Below, piece by piece: positions 17,971-26,991 of a stretch of DNA of 64,000 nt. Each line of letters begins with the position of its first letter. Position 1 is the first letter of the stretch. The translations under genes and the position numbers were made by a program. The DNA is from Bacillus spizizenii TU-B-10 (GTDB lineage: Bacteria; Bacillota; Bacilli; Bacillales; Bacillaceae). The stretch lies in NCBI RefSeq assembly GCF_000227465.1, contig NC_016047.1, positions 449,001 to 513,000 on the forward strand. The letters run 5' to 3'. Below the pieces are notes generated by a model, which was not told the DNA's origin, ran no database searches, and was given only the letters and a program-made list of their open reading frames with translations.

Positions 17971-19422
17971 TCAGCTATGAAGAAGCTTTTTTTCCGCCTG
18001 TTGATTTTGAATAAAAGCCAACAATTCATCCTGCTTTTGGACCGCTGTGAATCCATAAGCGCCGGCAACTGAGTCATCGCCTATGCAGACGATGGGAGGT
18101 CGGCTTGCTGCGGGTTCCGGCGAAATGCCAATTTGTTCGCCTGTGCTGATCAATTGCTGAACGGACGGTTTGCTCGGGCATACAATCATGTGCAGCGGAG
18201 ATTCACTGATGGTTCGCTGAATCATGTGGGTGAACCGATCATCTATGACGTTTTCATGGGTGATATAAAACGAACAGGAGTCATGCTTCTGCATGTTTTC
18301 CACTGTATGCCGGCTCCCGACAACAAGACGTTTTTCTGAATCAGGCTGAATGGCGGAGACGAGAAAACCCCGTTTTTCAACCTCCGTCTTTGCTTGCTCA
18401 GATGCTGCACTCAGTCGGGCTGTCAGCTGGCGGATGTCGATTTTCTTGGAAGCCAGCGCTTGGAAAAATTCACAAACTGCATGGCGCGATGTGAAAAAAA
18501 TGTCTTCAAAGGTGCCGATCTTTCGAAGAATCTCTTCATTGACAGGCATGCTCTCAGTCCGCCATTTCGGCCATTCGATGACATCAGCACCGGAGGCACG
18601 CAGCTTGTCTGCAAGCGGATCTTCATCTTCGCCATGAGTGACAACCATCAAGTGCTGGCCGATGAGTGGTTTGCTTTCAAACCAGCTGTGTGTTTGAAAA
18701 TTGACGATATCTCCGATGACGATAATCGCAGGGTTTGTGATCTGGTGTTCCTGTACTTTTTGCTGAATGTTCTCTAGCGATCCTTTCACACTCCGCTGGC
18801 GGCCCCACGTACCCCATTGGACCACAATGACAGGGACAGAAGGCGATTTTCCGTATGCGATGAGCTGCTGGCAAATATAAGATAAATTCTTGACGCCCAT
18901 GTAAAAGACTAGGGTTTGAACGCTTCGGGCAAGCCCTTCCCAGTCGAGATTCGGCGTGCCTTTTAATGATGTATCATGCGCAGTAATCATGGCAAAAGAC
19001 GATGCGAAATCCCGATGCGTAACGGGGATGCCCGCATATAGCGGCGCTGCAATTCCGGAAGTGATCCCCGGCACCATTTCATAACGGATGCCGTGCTCAT
19101 GGAGAGCATCTGCTTCCTCGCCGACTCTGCCGAATACACTTGGATCTCCGCCTTTTAAACGGACGACGGTTAACCCCTTTGATGCTTTTTCAACCAGCAG
19201 GGCATTGATTTCTCTTTGTTTCATAAAATGGCGGTCTGGCAGTTTTCCACAATAAATAAACTGGCAGTCCGGTGATGCGAATTCGAGGAGCTTCGGGTTG
19301 GCGAGCCGGTCATATAAAATAACATCTGCTTCCTCCAGCGCCTGTTTTCCTTTGATGGTGAGCAGTCCTGGATCTCCGGGGCCCGCTCCCACGAAATATA
19401 CGATTCCGTTCTTCATGATCAT
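17971..19422 (-). CDS. nasF: Uroporphyrinogen-III C-methyltransferase NasF, fused to a HemD-like domain
   Basis: A 483-residue two-domain protein. Residues about 5-245 are a SUMT/tetrapyrrole methylase (VGAGPGDPGLLTIKG near residue 11, VVRLKGGDPSVFGRVGEEAD near residue 81), which adds two methyl groups to uroporphyrinogen III to make precorrin-2 on the way to siroheme. Residues about 255-475 resemble uroporphyrinogen-III synthase. Siroheme is the cofactor of the nitrite reductase encoded by nasDE just upstream, so this gene supplies the cofactor for its own operon. The start ATG at 19422 and the ATG at 19416 are both near an AAGGA site; the longer form is kept. A hairpin lies between nasE and nasF. 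Confidence 0.93.
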   Translation of the reverse strand: MIMKNGIVYFVGAGPGDPGLLTIKGKQALEEADVILYDRLANPKLLEFASPDCQFIYCGKLPDRHFMKQREINALLVEKASKGLTVVRLKGGDPSVFGRVGEEADALHEHGIRYEMVPGITSGIAAPLYAGIPVTHRDFASSFAMITAHDTSLKGTPNLDWEGLARSVQTLVFYMGVKNLSYICQQLIAYGKSPSVPVIVVQWGTWGRQRSVKGSLENIQQKVQEHQITNPAIIVIGDIVNFQTHSWFESKPLIGQHLMVVTHGEDEDPLADKLRASGADVIEWPKWRTESMPVNEEILRKIGTFEDIFFTSRHAVCEFFQALASKKIDIRQLTARLSAASEQAKTEVEKRGFLVSAIQPDSEKRLVVGSRHTVENMQKHDSCSFYITHENVIDDRFTHMIQRTISESPLHMIVCPSKPSVQQLISTGEQIGISPEPAASRPPIVCIGDDSVAGAYGFTAVQKQDELLAFIQNQQAEKKLLHS

Positions 19423-19451
19423 GTCATCCTTCCGTCACTGTAAAAAATGAA

Positions 19452-19471
19452 GGATCACTTAAAAGTGATCC
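19452..19471. terminator. Intercistronic hairpin between nasE and nasF
   Basis: GGATCACTT and AAGTGATCC form a perfect 9-bp stem with a 2-nt centre; on the minus strand it is followed by TTCATTTTTT. It lies 10 nt after the nasE stop and could partly terminate transcription before nasF or protect mRNA 3' ends. Confidence 0.6.
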
Positions 19472-19481
19472 GGTCTTTTGA

Positions 19482-19802
19482 TCAATATACGAGATAAACA
19501 TGTTCTCCCTCGATCAGCGTTTCGTATGTTTTGACGCATCCGTGATCTGGTTCTTGGACGATTCCGTCTTCTAAGGAGATTTTCCAATCGTGCATCGGGC
19601 AGAAAACATATTCTCCGCTGACGATCCCTTCTGCCAGGACGCCGCCCTTATGCGGACAGCGGTTTTCGATGGCGCGGATGCTTCCGTTTGAAAGCTTGAA
19701 AACTGCGAGCTCCTTATCTTCAATATACACTGTTTTGCCTAATTGTTCAGGCAATTCTTCAATTTTTCCGATACATACTTTTGTTACGTCTTTGTTTACC
19801 AT
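19482..19802 (-). CDS. nasE: Assimilatory nitrite reductase small subunit NasE (Rieske-type)
   Basis: A 106-residue Rieske-fold protein, the small subunit of the assimilatory NAD(P)H nitrite reductase. The [2Fe-2S] ligand pairs are present as CPHKGG near residue 47 and CPMHDW near residue 66. The ATG at 19802 is used because AAGGAGG lies 7 nt upstream; the ATG at 19808 is only 1 nt from the site. It follows nasD by about 30 bp in the same direction and acts with it in the cytosol. Confidence 0.93.
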   Translation of the reverse strand: MVNKDVTKVCIGKIEELPEQLGKTVYIEDKELAVFKLSNGSIRAIENRCPHKGGVLAEGIVSGEYVFCPMHDWKISLEDGIVQEPDHGCVKTYETLIEGEHVYLVY

Positions 19803-19833
19803 GTCCATTCCTCCTTAATGTTTGTTTTTGTCA

Positions 19834-22251
19834 TTACGATGTGGTTACGACATTTTCAAATAACTCTTTAGAGGTTTGTTTATTATCCAAAAAGCCCTTC
19901 CACGGATCCTTGTGGACAGAGAGTGTTTCATTCATTCGGTCGTTCAGCTCCTGCCGTTTTTCCGGATCATTTAACACGGATTGGACATGGGATAAACCGA
20001 CGCGCTCAAGCCAAGCGGAAGTACGCTCCAGATAGTTCGCGGTTTCCCGGTAATATTGCAGGTAAGCGCCTGCGTATTCTAAGACTTCTTCATTTGTTTT
20101 CACCTTCATCAGCAAATCACCGGCACGTAAATGAGTTCCGCCGTTTCCGCCGACATAAAGCTCCCAGCCTCCGTCAATGCCGACAACGCCAAGGTCCTTA
20201 ATGCCGGATTCCGCACAGTTCCGCGGGCAGGCAGACACGGCCATTTTCACTTTATGAGGCGTGTTCAGCCCTTCGAATTTTTTCTCAAGCGCAATGCCCA
20301 GTGCCATGGAGTCTTGGGTGCCGAAGCGGCAGAATTGCTCGCCTACGCATGTTTTTACTGTGCGCAGTGTCTTTCCGTACGCGTAGCCTGACGGCATATC
20401 AAGATCTTCCCATACCTTCGGAAGGTCTTCTTTTTTCACGCCGATGAGATCAATTCGCTGACCGCCAGTCATTTTAACGAGCGGGATCTCATATTTGTCG
20501 ACGACATCTGCGATCTTGCGCAAATCTGTGGAGTTGGTCACGCCTCCGTACATCCGAGGCACGACTGAATATGTTCCGTCTTTTTGAATATTGGCGTGCA
20601 TTCGTTCGTTAACAAAGCGGGATGTCCGGTCATCCTCGTATTTGGTTGGATTGATCATGCCTAAGTAGTAGTTCAGGGCCGGCCGGCATTTTGAACAGCC
20701 TTCTGGCGTTTTCCAGCCGAGCACGTTCATGATTTCTCTTGTATGTGACAGCCCTTTGGCTTTGATTTCTTCTACGACTTCATCTCTCGACAATGTGGTA
20801 CAGCCGCAAATCGCTTCTTTTTGCGCTGAAGCATCAAAGTCTGATCCGAGCGTATGCTGGAGGATTTCTTCTACGAGCGGCTTACAGCCTCCGCATGAGC
20901 GGGATGCACCGGTGCATGCTTTGATCTCGTCTGTTGACGAGCAGCCTTTTTCCTGTATGGCTTGAATAATCACACCTTTTGACACGCCGTTACAGCCGCA
21001 GATGATTTCATCGTCGCTCATCGCTGCGGTAATGCTTGTGCCTGCTTCTTGGTTGAGAGGCTGTAAGATTGATATTTTAGAGGTTTCAGTGATATCGGCT
21101 TCTTTTTGAATCATAGAAAACAGGCGATTGCCCTCGCTGCTGTCGCCGAATAAAACAGCACCGACAATTTGATTGCCTCTCAGGACGATTTTTTTATAGA
21201 TGCCGTCCTGTTCATCGAAAACCTTAATTGCTTTTTTCTCATCTGATTCGTTAAAGTCACCGGCAGAGAAGACCTCGACGCCTGATACTTTTAACTGAGT
21301 GGAGAGAACGGAGCCTTCATACGGTTTTGTTTCGATGCCGCAAATATGCTTCGCCAGCACTTTTGCCTGTTCATAGAGCGGCGCCACGAGCCCGTATGCG
21401 ATTCCGCGGTGCTCAGCGCATTCGCCGACCGCATAAATGTGCGGGATTTCAGTTTGCATATAATCGTTGACAATGATTCCTCGGTTGACCGAAATGCCGC
21501 TTTCTGCGCCAAGCTGTGTATTCGGGCGGATGCCGACAGCCATGACGACTAAATCAGCTTCAATACTTGTTCCGTCTTTGAAGCGGACGCCTTCGACGCG
21601 GTCATCACCGACAATTTCTTCGGTTTGCTTTTCAAGTAAAAAGGTCATTCCTTGTTTTTCTAACTCGTTTTGCAGCAGGCGTCCTGCCGTTGCATCAAGC
21701 TGGCGTTCCATCAGGAATGGGGCGAGGTGGATGACGGACACGTCCATGCCGAGATTCAACAGTCCGCGTGCGGCTTCCAAACCAAGCAGGCCTCCGCCGA
21801 TGACGGCTGCTTTTTTATATTGTTTTGACGCGGCAAGCATCGTGTCTGTATCTTTTATGTCCCGGAAAGCTGTGACGCCTTTTTTGTCTGCGCCCGGAAT
21901 CGGAAGGATAAAAGGGACAGAGCCTGTCGCCAGGATCAATTCGTCGTAAGGCTGGATTCTGTCTGCATCTGTGATGATGGTTTTGTTTTCCGTGTCCACT
22001 TTGATAACTGTTTCATTTGTATATAATTGAATATGGTTTTCTTCGTACCAGTCCCAATCGTTTAACGTAATATCTTTAATATCTGTATCGCCTTGAAGCA
22101 CTTTTGACAAAAGGATTCGGTTGTAGTTGGGATGCGGTTCGGCACCGAAAATTGTGATCTGAAACTCGTCTTTTGCAACACTCAGTATCTCTTCAATGGC
22201 CCTTACCCCGGCCATTCCATTTCCAACAAGAACTAGCTGTTTTTTTCCCAT
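19834..22251 (-). CDS. nasD: Assimilatory nitrite reductase large subunit NasD
   Basis: An 805-residue enzyme reducing nitrite to ammonium with NAD(P)H. Domains in order: FAD/NAD(P)-binding pyridine nucleotide-disulphide oxidoreductase (residues 1 to about 310, GNGMAGVRAIEE at the N-terminus, AAVIGGGLLGLEAARG near 147), two BFD-like [2Fe-2S] segments (CGCNGVSKG with CGGCKPLVEE; CGCTTLSRD with CSKCRPALNYY), then the ferredoxin-like and siroheme/[4Fe-4S] half with CVGEQFCRFG and ACPRNCAES. All cofactor cysteines are in place. It is preceded by its own promoter region with an NsrR-like site, consistent with separate control of nasDEF. Confidence 0.96.
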   Translation of the reverse strand: MGKKQLVLVGNGMAGVRAIEEILSVAKDEFQITIFGAEPHPNYNRILLSKVLQGDTDIKDITLNDWDWYEENHIQLYTNETVIKVDTENKTIITDADRIQPYDELILATGSVPFILPIPGADKKGVTAFRDIKDTDTMLAASKQYKKAAVIGGGLLGLEAARGLLNLGMDVSVIHLAPFLMERQLDATAGRLLQNELEKQGMTFLLEKQTEEIVGDDRVEGVRFKDGTSIEADLVVMAVGIRPNTQLGAESGISVNRGIIVNDYMQTEIPHIYAVGECAEHRGIAYGLVAPLYEQAKVLAKHICGIETKPYEGSVLSTQLKVSGVEVFSAGDFNESDEKKAIKVFDEQDGIYKKIVLRGNQIVGAVLFGDSSEGNRLFSMIQKEADITETSKISILQPLNQEAGTSITAAMSDDEIICGCNGVSKGVIIQAIQEKGCSSTDEIKACTGASRSCGGCKPLVEEILQHTLGSDFDASAQKEAICGCTTLSRDEVVEEIKAKGLSHTREIMNVLGWKTPEGCSKCRPALNYYLGMINPTKYEDDRTSRFVNERMHANIQKDGTYSVVPRMYGGVTNSTDLRKIADVVDKYEIPLVKMTGGQRIDLIGVKKEDLPKVWEDLDMPSGYAYGKTLRTVKTCVGEQFCRFGTQDSMALGIALEKKFEGLNTPHKVKMAVSACPRNCAESGIKDLGVVGIDGGWELYVGGNGGTHLRAGDLLMKVKTNEEVLEYAGAYLQYYRETANYLERTSAWLERVGLSHVQSVLNDPEKRQELNDRMNETLSVHKDPWKGFLDNKQTSKELFENVVTTS

Positions 22252-22302
22252 CAGATGATCCGCTCCTTATCAATGTTTTTTCCAGCGTAGCACAGCAAAA
22301 AG

Positions 22303-22319
22303 GAATATTTAAGATACAT
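22303..22319 (-). promoter_or_regulatory. NsrR-like operator upstream of nasD
   Basis: On the minus strand the 17-mer ATGTATCTTAAATATTC closely fits the B. subtilis NsrR site ATRTATYTTAAATATAT. It lies about 50-70 bp before the nasD start in the nasC-nasD spacer, where a ResD-dependent, nitric-oxide-relieved promoter is known in this species. Confidence 0.75.
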
Positions 22320-22371
22320 GTTATAAAATGTAACAAAATATACGAAAAGTTCTAAAAATTTTATGAAAAAT

Positions 22372-24504
22372 TTAAATAGGTCTGATTCGGACGGCGCATA
22401 CCTTAAAACCGGGCATTTTGCAGGCTGGATCTAAGGCTTCGCCGATTAAATCATTCACATTTTGAGCATCTGCCCAGTGGATAGGAACAAAAACGGTGTC
22501 TTTTCTGATTTGTTCTGATAATTTGCTGCGGACGGTGATGCTTCCCCGCGGCGATTCTATTTTTACGAGAACACGGTCTTCAATATGGAAGGACGCCGCT
22601 GTTTGCGGGTGGATTTCCATAAAAGATTCAAAGTGTCTCGCGGTAAGGGCGGCGCTTTTTCTCGTTTGGACGCCTGTTAAGTAATGAGACATGACTCGGC
22701 CTGTCGTTAAATACAGCGGATAATCGGCTGTCGGCTTCTCTTTTGGAACAGCCGGTTCGTTTGGGATCACACTTAATGCTGCTTTTTGATCCGGATGTGC
22801 AAATGAGTCTGTAAACAAGCGCTCGGTTCCGGGATGATCAGGTTCTGGACACGGCCAGTGAATGCCGCCTTCATGTCTGAGCCTGTCGTATGTGATGCCT
22901 GAATAATCAGCAATCCCGCCTCGGCTTGCTTCTCTCAATTCATTAAAAATATCCTCTGCTGACGTGTAAGAAAAATAACGGCCCTTCCCGAGAGCGGATG
23001 CGATCTCACAAATGATCTGCCAATCATGCTTTGCCTCACCGGGACACGGCCTGCTTGCTTCTCTTAATGTCACGCGGCCTTCGACATTTGTCATGGTGCC
23101 CTCATCTTCTAAATAAGAGGAGGCGGGCAAAATCACATCAGCGTATTTCGCAGTCTCAGAAATAAACAAATCGATCGCGACAAAGAATGTCAGTTTCCTC
23201 AGAGCTTTTTTCACGAGATTTGCATTTGGGCTGGAGACAGCGGGATTTGAGCACATGAGGAACAGCCCTTTGATGTCACCGTCATTGATTTTTTCCATCA
23301 TTTCATAAGCTGAGACACCTTTTCGCGGCAAATCATCCTGATGGATTCCCCACACTTTCGCAATATGCGACCGATGTTCTTCATTTTCAATAGAACGGTA
23401 GCCCGGGAGCTGATCGGCTTTTTGGCCGTGCTCTCTGGCGCCTTGCCCGTTGCCTTGTCCGGTGATCGCCCCATAGCCCGAATAAGGTTTGCCGATTTTT
23501 CCTGTGATGAGCACCATGTTTAAGAAGCCTTTCACAGCCGCTGTTCCATCGGTTTGCTGTTCAATCCCGCGGGCTGTAAACAGCATGCCGGATGTTTCCT
23601 TGGCAAACTTCACAGCGGCTTTTCGCATGTGCGCCAGCGGAACACTCGTCTGTTCGGAGATATCATTCAAGCTCAACGCGTCAGTATGCTGTTTCAACTC
23701 TGCGAATCCATTTGTTCGTGATCGAATGAAATCTTCGTTTACGAGCTGTTCGTCGATCATGATTTTGACGAGAGCGTTGGCAAGGGCGGCGTCTGTGCCG
23801 GGTTTGATTTTCAGATGAAGATCGGCGATTTTCGTTGTCGCTGTTTCGCGCGGATCAATGGCAATGATGTAAGCACCGTTTTCTTTCGCTTTTTCAAAAT
23901 ACGGCATAATTGTAGGCTGGCATTCAGCAATATTGGTGCCGGCCAGAATGATCACACGGGTGTGGGGAATGTCTGATAAGGGATTCGTTAAGCCTCTGTC
24001 CGCGCCGAATGTTTGGTTGGCTGCGGTTGCTGCGGCGGACATACAAAGTCTCCCGTTGTAGTCGATGTATTTTGTCTGTAAGCCCACCCGCGCGAATTTC
24101 CCTAACAAATACGCCTCTTCATTCGTAATCGAGGCGCTTCCGTATACAGCCATGGCGTCATGGCCGTATTCTTGTTGAATCATAGTCACTTGGTCTTTGA
24201 TATGCTTCAGTGCTTCTTCCCAGGAAACAGGCATAAATTCACCGTTTTTCTTCAGCAGCGGCCGGGTGATGCGGGAGGAGTTCAGGGCATGCTGGTGAGC
24301 GTTCATACCCTTCATGCATAATCGGCCCTGTGTCGTAGGATTATCAATCCCGATCGCTGTGTACTTTTTGCGTGTGACGATGGTTTGTTCCACGAGCTGC
24401 ATTTTGCACTGCATGCTGCAAAACGGGCATTGGGTGTCATACGTTTTTTCTGATTGGATGTCTTGCTGTTTATCACGGAAATATCTAAGCAGTCGTTCAG
24501 TCAA
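22372..24504 (-). CDS. nasC: Assimilatory nitrate reductase catalytic subunit NasC
   Basis: A 710-residue molybdopterin oxidoreductase that reduces nitrate to nitrite in the cytosol. The N-terminal [4Fe-4S] ligands are CPFCSMQC near residue 26 and GRLCMKGMN near residue 62. The molybdopterin domain follows (YNGRLCMSAA, TNIAECQPTIMPYF, the GITGQGNGQGAREHGQ stretch), and the C-terminal dinucleotide-binding domain includes LTTGRVMSHYLTG. Electrons come from NasB, encoded 6 bp upstream in the same operon. The start ATG at 24504 follows an AAAGGATG site. Length and motifs are those of the assimilatory Bacillus type rather than NarG. Confidence 0.95.
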   Translation of the reverse strand: MTERLLRYFRDKQQDIQSEKTYDTQCPFCSMQCKMQLVEQTIVTRKKYTAIGIDNPTTQGRLCMKGMNAHQHALNSSRITRPLLKKNGEFMPVSWEEALKHIKDQVTMIQQEYGHDAMAVYGSASITNEEAYLLGKFARVGLQTKYIDYNGRLCMSAAATAANQTFGADRGLTNPLSDIPHTRVIILAGTNIAECQPTIMPYFEKAKENGAYIIAIDPRETATTKIADLHLKIKPGTDAALANALVKIMIDEQLVNEDFIRSRTNGFAELKQHTDALSLNDISEQTSVPLAHMRKAAVKFAKETSGMLFTARGIEQQTDGTAAVKGFLNMVLITGKIGKPYSGYGAITGQGNGQGAREHGQKADQLPGYRSIENEEHRSHIAKVWGIHQDDLPRKGVSAYEMMEKINDGDIKGLFLMCSNPAVSSPNANLVKKALRKLTFFVAIDLFISETAKYADVILPASSYLEDEGTMTNVEGRVTLREASRPCPGEAKHDWQIICEIASALGKGRYFSYTSAEDIFNELREASRGGIADYSGITYDRLRHEGGIHWPCPEPDHPGTERLFTDSFAHPDQKAALSVIPNEPAVPKEKPTADYPLYLTTGRVMSHYLTGVQTRKSAALTARHFESFMEIHPQTAASFHIEDRVLVKIESPRGSITVRSKLSEQIRKDTVFVPIHWADAQNVNDLIGEALDPACKMPGFKVCAVRIRPI

Positions 24505-24510
24505 AATGCC

Positions 24511-26826
24511 TCATCCTTTCTTATGTGCGCCAGCCTGTACAGGCGGGTTTTGAATCAGTGACAGGTCTGTTTGGAGGCTTTCCAGCAGCTGTGTCTTAAG
24601 GTCCTCTTCAAATAGCACTTCTCTGATATGCACGATCCCGAGACGGTCCATCCACTGATGAACGGCTTCTAAGTAATGAGCCGTTTCACGGTAATACTGG
24701 ATCAGTCCTTTGATCATGCTGGCAGTGCTGTCTGCGTTGTCAGTAACGCAAAACAGAGCTCCGGAACGGGCATGAGTTCCCCGGACGCCGCCGATGTAAA
24801 TGTCCCAGCCAGCTTGCGTTCGAATCGCGCCGACATCTTGTATGGCGGCATCGGTGCAGTCTGTTTCACATGATAAGCTGATAGAAATATAAGCGGGCAT
24901 GGAAAGCATCTCAAGATGTCTCTCGATCTGGGCTGCCAGCTGTTGAATCGATCGGTTTTGTCCGCATGTACATGCTTTGACACTTTGCAGCGTGCGGTGG
25001 TGTTCGTTTGAGCGTACGGGCATTTTCAGGTCTTTTTTGATGTTTGGGAGATCCGCGGGTTTGATCCCGGAAAGCTTCAGTCTTTGGCCGTGAGTGATGG
25101 ATACGTCGGAGATGCTGTACGCCTCGATGATATTGGCGATGTTTCTTAGCTGCTCCGCGTTCGTTCGCCCGCCGTACATTTGCGGAATCAGGATGTATGT
25201 ATCTTCGGCAGCTGATTCAGGCTGAACAAAACCGGGATAAAGCATTTCCAGGTAGTATTGAATCGCCGGAACACATTTGCGGCATCCATTATTCGTTTTC
25301 CAGCCAAGCTGGCTCATCGCTTCTCCCGGATTAGTGAATGGCCTGCGCTGAAGCTCGGCAATGATGTCGTCTTCTGTAAAATCAGTACAGCCGCAAAACG
25401 AAGGAGTGACGGCGGGCTCTGTATATTCGCTGCTGGTCATGTGCCTCAAAAGGTCTTTAACGAGCGGCTTGCATCCTCCGCAGGAACCGGATGCTTTGGT
25501 GCAGTGCTTGACTTCCTCAACAGTTGTTAGGCCTTTCGTGTGCACCGCTTCTTCAATCGCGCCTTTCGTCACTGAGTTGCATTGGCAAATCGTTTCACTG
25601 GAAGACATGGAATCAAATAAAGTGCCGGTATTCTCGGGTTCGATGATCTGTTTTTTGACAATGGAGATGTCTCTTTGTTTGAGCAGGCTGTCGAGAAACC
25701 GCTGCTTGTCACGTGTATCTCCGAATAAAATAACACCGGCCAGTTTGTCATCCTCAAAGAGTGCTTTTTTATAAATGCCTGTTTGTTCATCGTAGATTTT
25801 AATACTCGTCGTGCGTTCATCTTCGTGAACCTTTCCAGCTGACCACACATCAATTCCAGCTATTTTTAAAGCTGCAGATGGTGCTGACCCTTGATACCCC
25901 TCACATGGAGCACCGCAAATATGTTTGGCGAGAGCTTTTCCCTGTTCATAAAGCGGGGCTGCCAAACCATACAACGTTCCGTTATGCTCGGCGCATTCGC
26001 CGACGGCATACACATTCGGTTCACTCGTCTGCATGTAGTCATTCACGATGATCCCGCGGTTCACTGCGATTCCGGCTGACACAGCCAATTGAATATTCGG
26101 CCTCACGCCAGCCGCCATCACAATCAAGTCAGCTTTCAATGAAGAGCCGTCTTTAAAACAGATGCCGTCTGCCCGCGAGGTGCCAGAAATGGATACGGTG
26201 TCTTTTTCCAAAAGAAAGGTTAAGCCTTTCCGTTCCAGCTCTGTCTGCAGCAGCCTCGACGCCGTTTGATCCAGCTGTTTTTGCATAATGCCGGCAGAGT
26301 GATGAATGACGCTGACATCCATGCCGAGATGCTGTAAACCGACTGCTGCTTCCAGTCCTAATAAGCCGGCTCCGATCACCGCTGCCTTTTGATAGTGTTT
26401 GGCCATGCTCATCAACGCTTGGCAGTCTTCTATTGTTCGAAATCCGTAGACGCCTTCTTTGTCCGCCCCGGGGATGGGGAGAATATGAGGGGAGGAGCCT
26501 GTTGCCACTATTAATTTGTCATAAGAATGGGTGCGTTTCCGGTCCGTGATAACCCGCTGCTGAACTGTATCAATGTGAACAACCGTTTCGCCTGTGTAAA
26601 GCGTAATCCCGTGCTTGTCGTACCAATCCTTGTTGTTCAGTGTAATGTCATCGAGTGACGCCTCACCCTGCAATACAGAGGATAAGAGAATGCGATTATA
26701 GTTGGGATGCGGTTCGCTTCCGAAAATGACAATTTCGAACATTTGGCGATTCAGCTTTAAAACTTCTTCAATACAGTGGATTCCGGCCATGCCGTTCCCT
26801 GCTAACACCAATCTTTGTTTCTTCAT
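24511..26826 (-). CDS. nasB: Assimilatory nitrate reductase electron-transfer subunit NasB
   Basis: A 771-residue flavoprotein passing NAD(P)H electrons to NasC. Its layout parallels NasD throughout: FAD/NAD(P)-binding half (GNGMAGIHCIEE, AAVIGAGLLGLEAAVG), two BFD-like [2Fe-2S] segments (CQCNSVTKG with CGGCKPLVKD; CGCTDFTED with CRKCVPAIQYY), and a C-terminal nitrite-reductase-like half. In that last half the siroheme/[4Fe-4S] pattern is degraded: the first pair reads KACTCGQNRS rather than CVGEQFC, although SCETDC keeps the second pair. So NasB looks like a NasD paralogue that lost nitrite reduction. First gene of the nas operon, divergent from nasA across a TnrA site. Confidence 0.94.
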   Translation of the reverse strand: MKKQRLVLAGNGMAGIHCIEEVLKLNRQMFEIVIFGSEPHPNYNRILLSSVLQGEASLDDITLNNKDWYDKHGITLYTGETVVHIDTVQQRVITDRKRTHSYDKLIVATGSSPHILPIPGADKEGVYGFRTIEDCQALMSMAKHYQKAAVIGAGLLGLEAAVGLQHLGMDVSVIHHSAGIMQKQLDQTASRLLQTELERKGLTFLLEKDTVSISGTSRADGICFKDGSSLKADLIVMAAGVRPNIQLAVSAGIAVNRGIIVNDYMQTSEPNVYAVGECAEHNGTLYGLAAPLYEQGKALAKHICGAPCEGYQGSAPSAALKIAGIDVWSAGKVHEDERTTSIKIYDEQTGIYKKALFEDDKLAGVILFGDTRDKQRFLDSLLKQRDISIVKKQIIEPENTGTLFDSMSSSETICQCNSVTKGAIEEAVHTKGLTTVEEVKHCTKASGSCGGCKPLVKDLLRHMTSSEYTEPAVTPSFCGCTDFTEDDIIAELQRRPFTNPGEAMSQLGWKTNNGCRKCVPAIQYYLEMLYPGFVQPESAAEDTYILIPQMYGGRTNAEQLRNIANIIEAYSISDVSITHGQRLKLSGIKPADLPNIKKDLKMPVRSNEHHRTLQSVKACTCGQNRSIQQLAAQIERHLEMLSMPAYISISLSCETDCTDAAIQDVGAIRTQAGWDIYIGGVRGTHARSGALFCVTDNADSTASMIKGLIQYYRETAHYLEAVHQWMDRLGIVHIREVLFEEDLKTQLLESLQTDLSLIQNPPVQAGAHKKG

Positions 26827-26892
26827 GTGCCAGACCTCCTTTGATTCTCCTATTAAAAATTATGTCACAATGCATTGTTAACGCATTAAACG

Positions 26893-26909
26893 TGTCACAA
26901 AAACTTACA
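26893..26909. promoter_or_regulatory. TnrA box between nasA and nasB
   Basis: TGTCA-N7-TTACA is an exact match to the TnrA consensus TGTNA-N7-TNACA. It is centred about 90 bp before nasA and 75 bp before nasB, a position from which TnrA activates both divergent units during nitrogen limitation. Confidence 0.88.
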
Positions 26910-26991
26910 CATGTCTTTTCCAGAAAAAAATGGTCATATATTCTTGATTCAGAAAATTTAAAATAATTAAGGGTCAAGAAAGGGGAATCTT

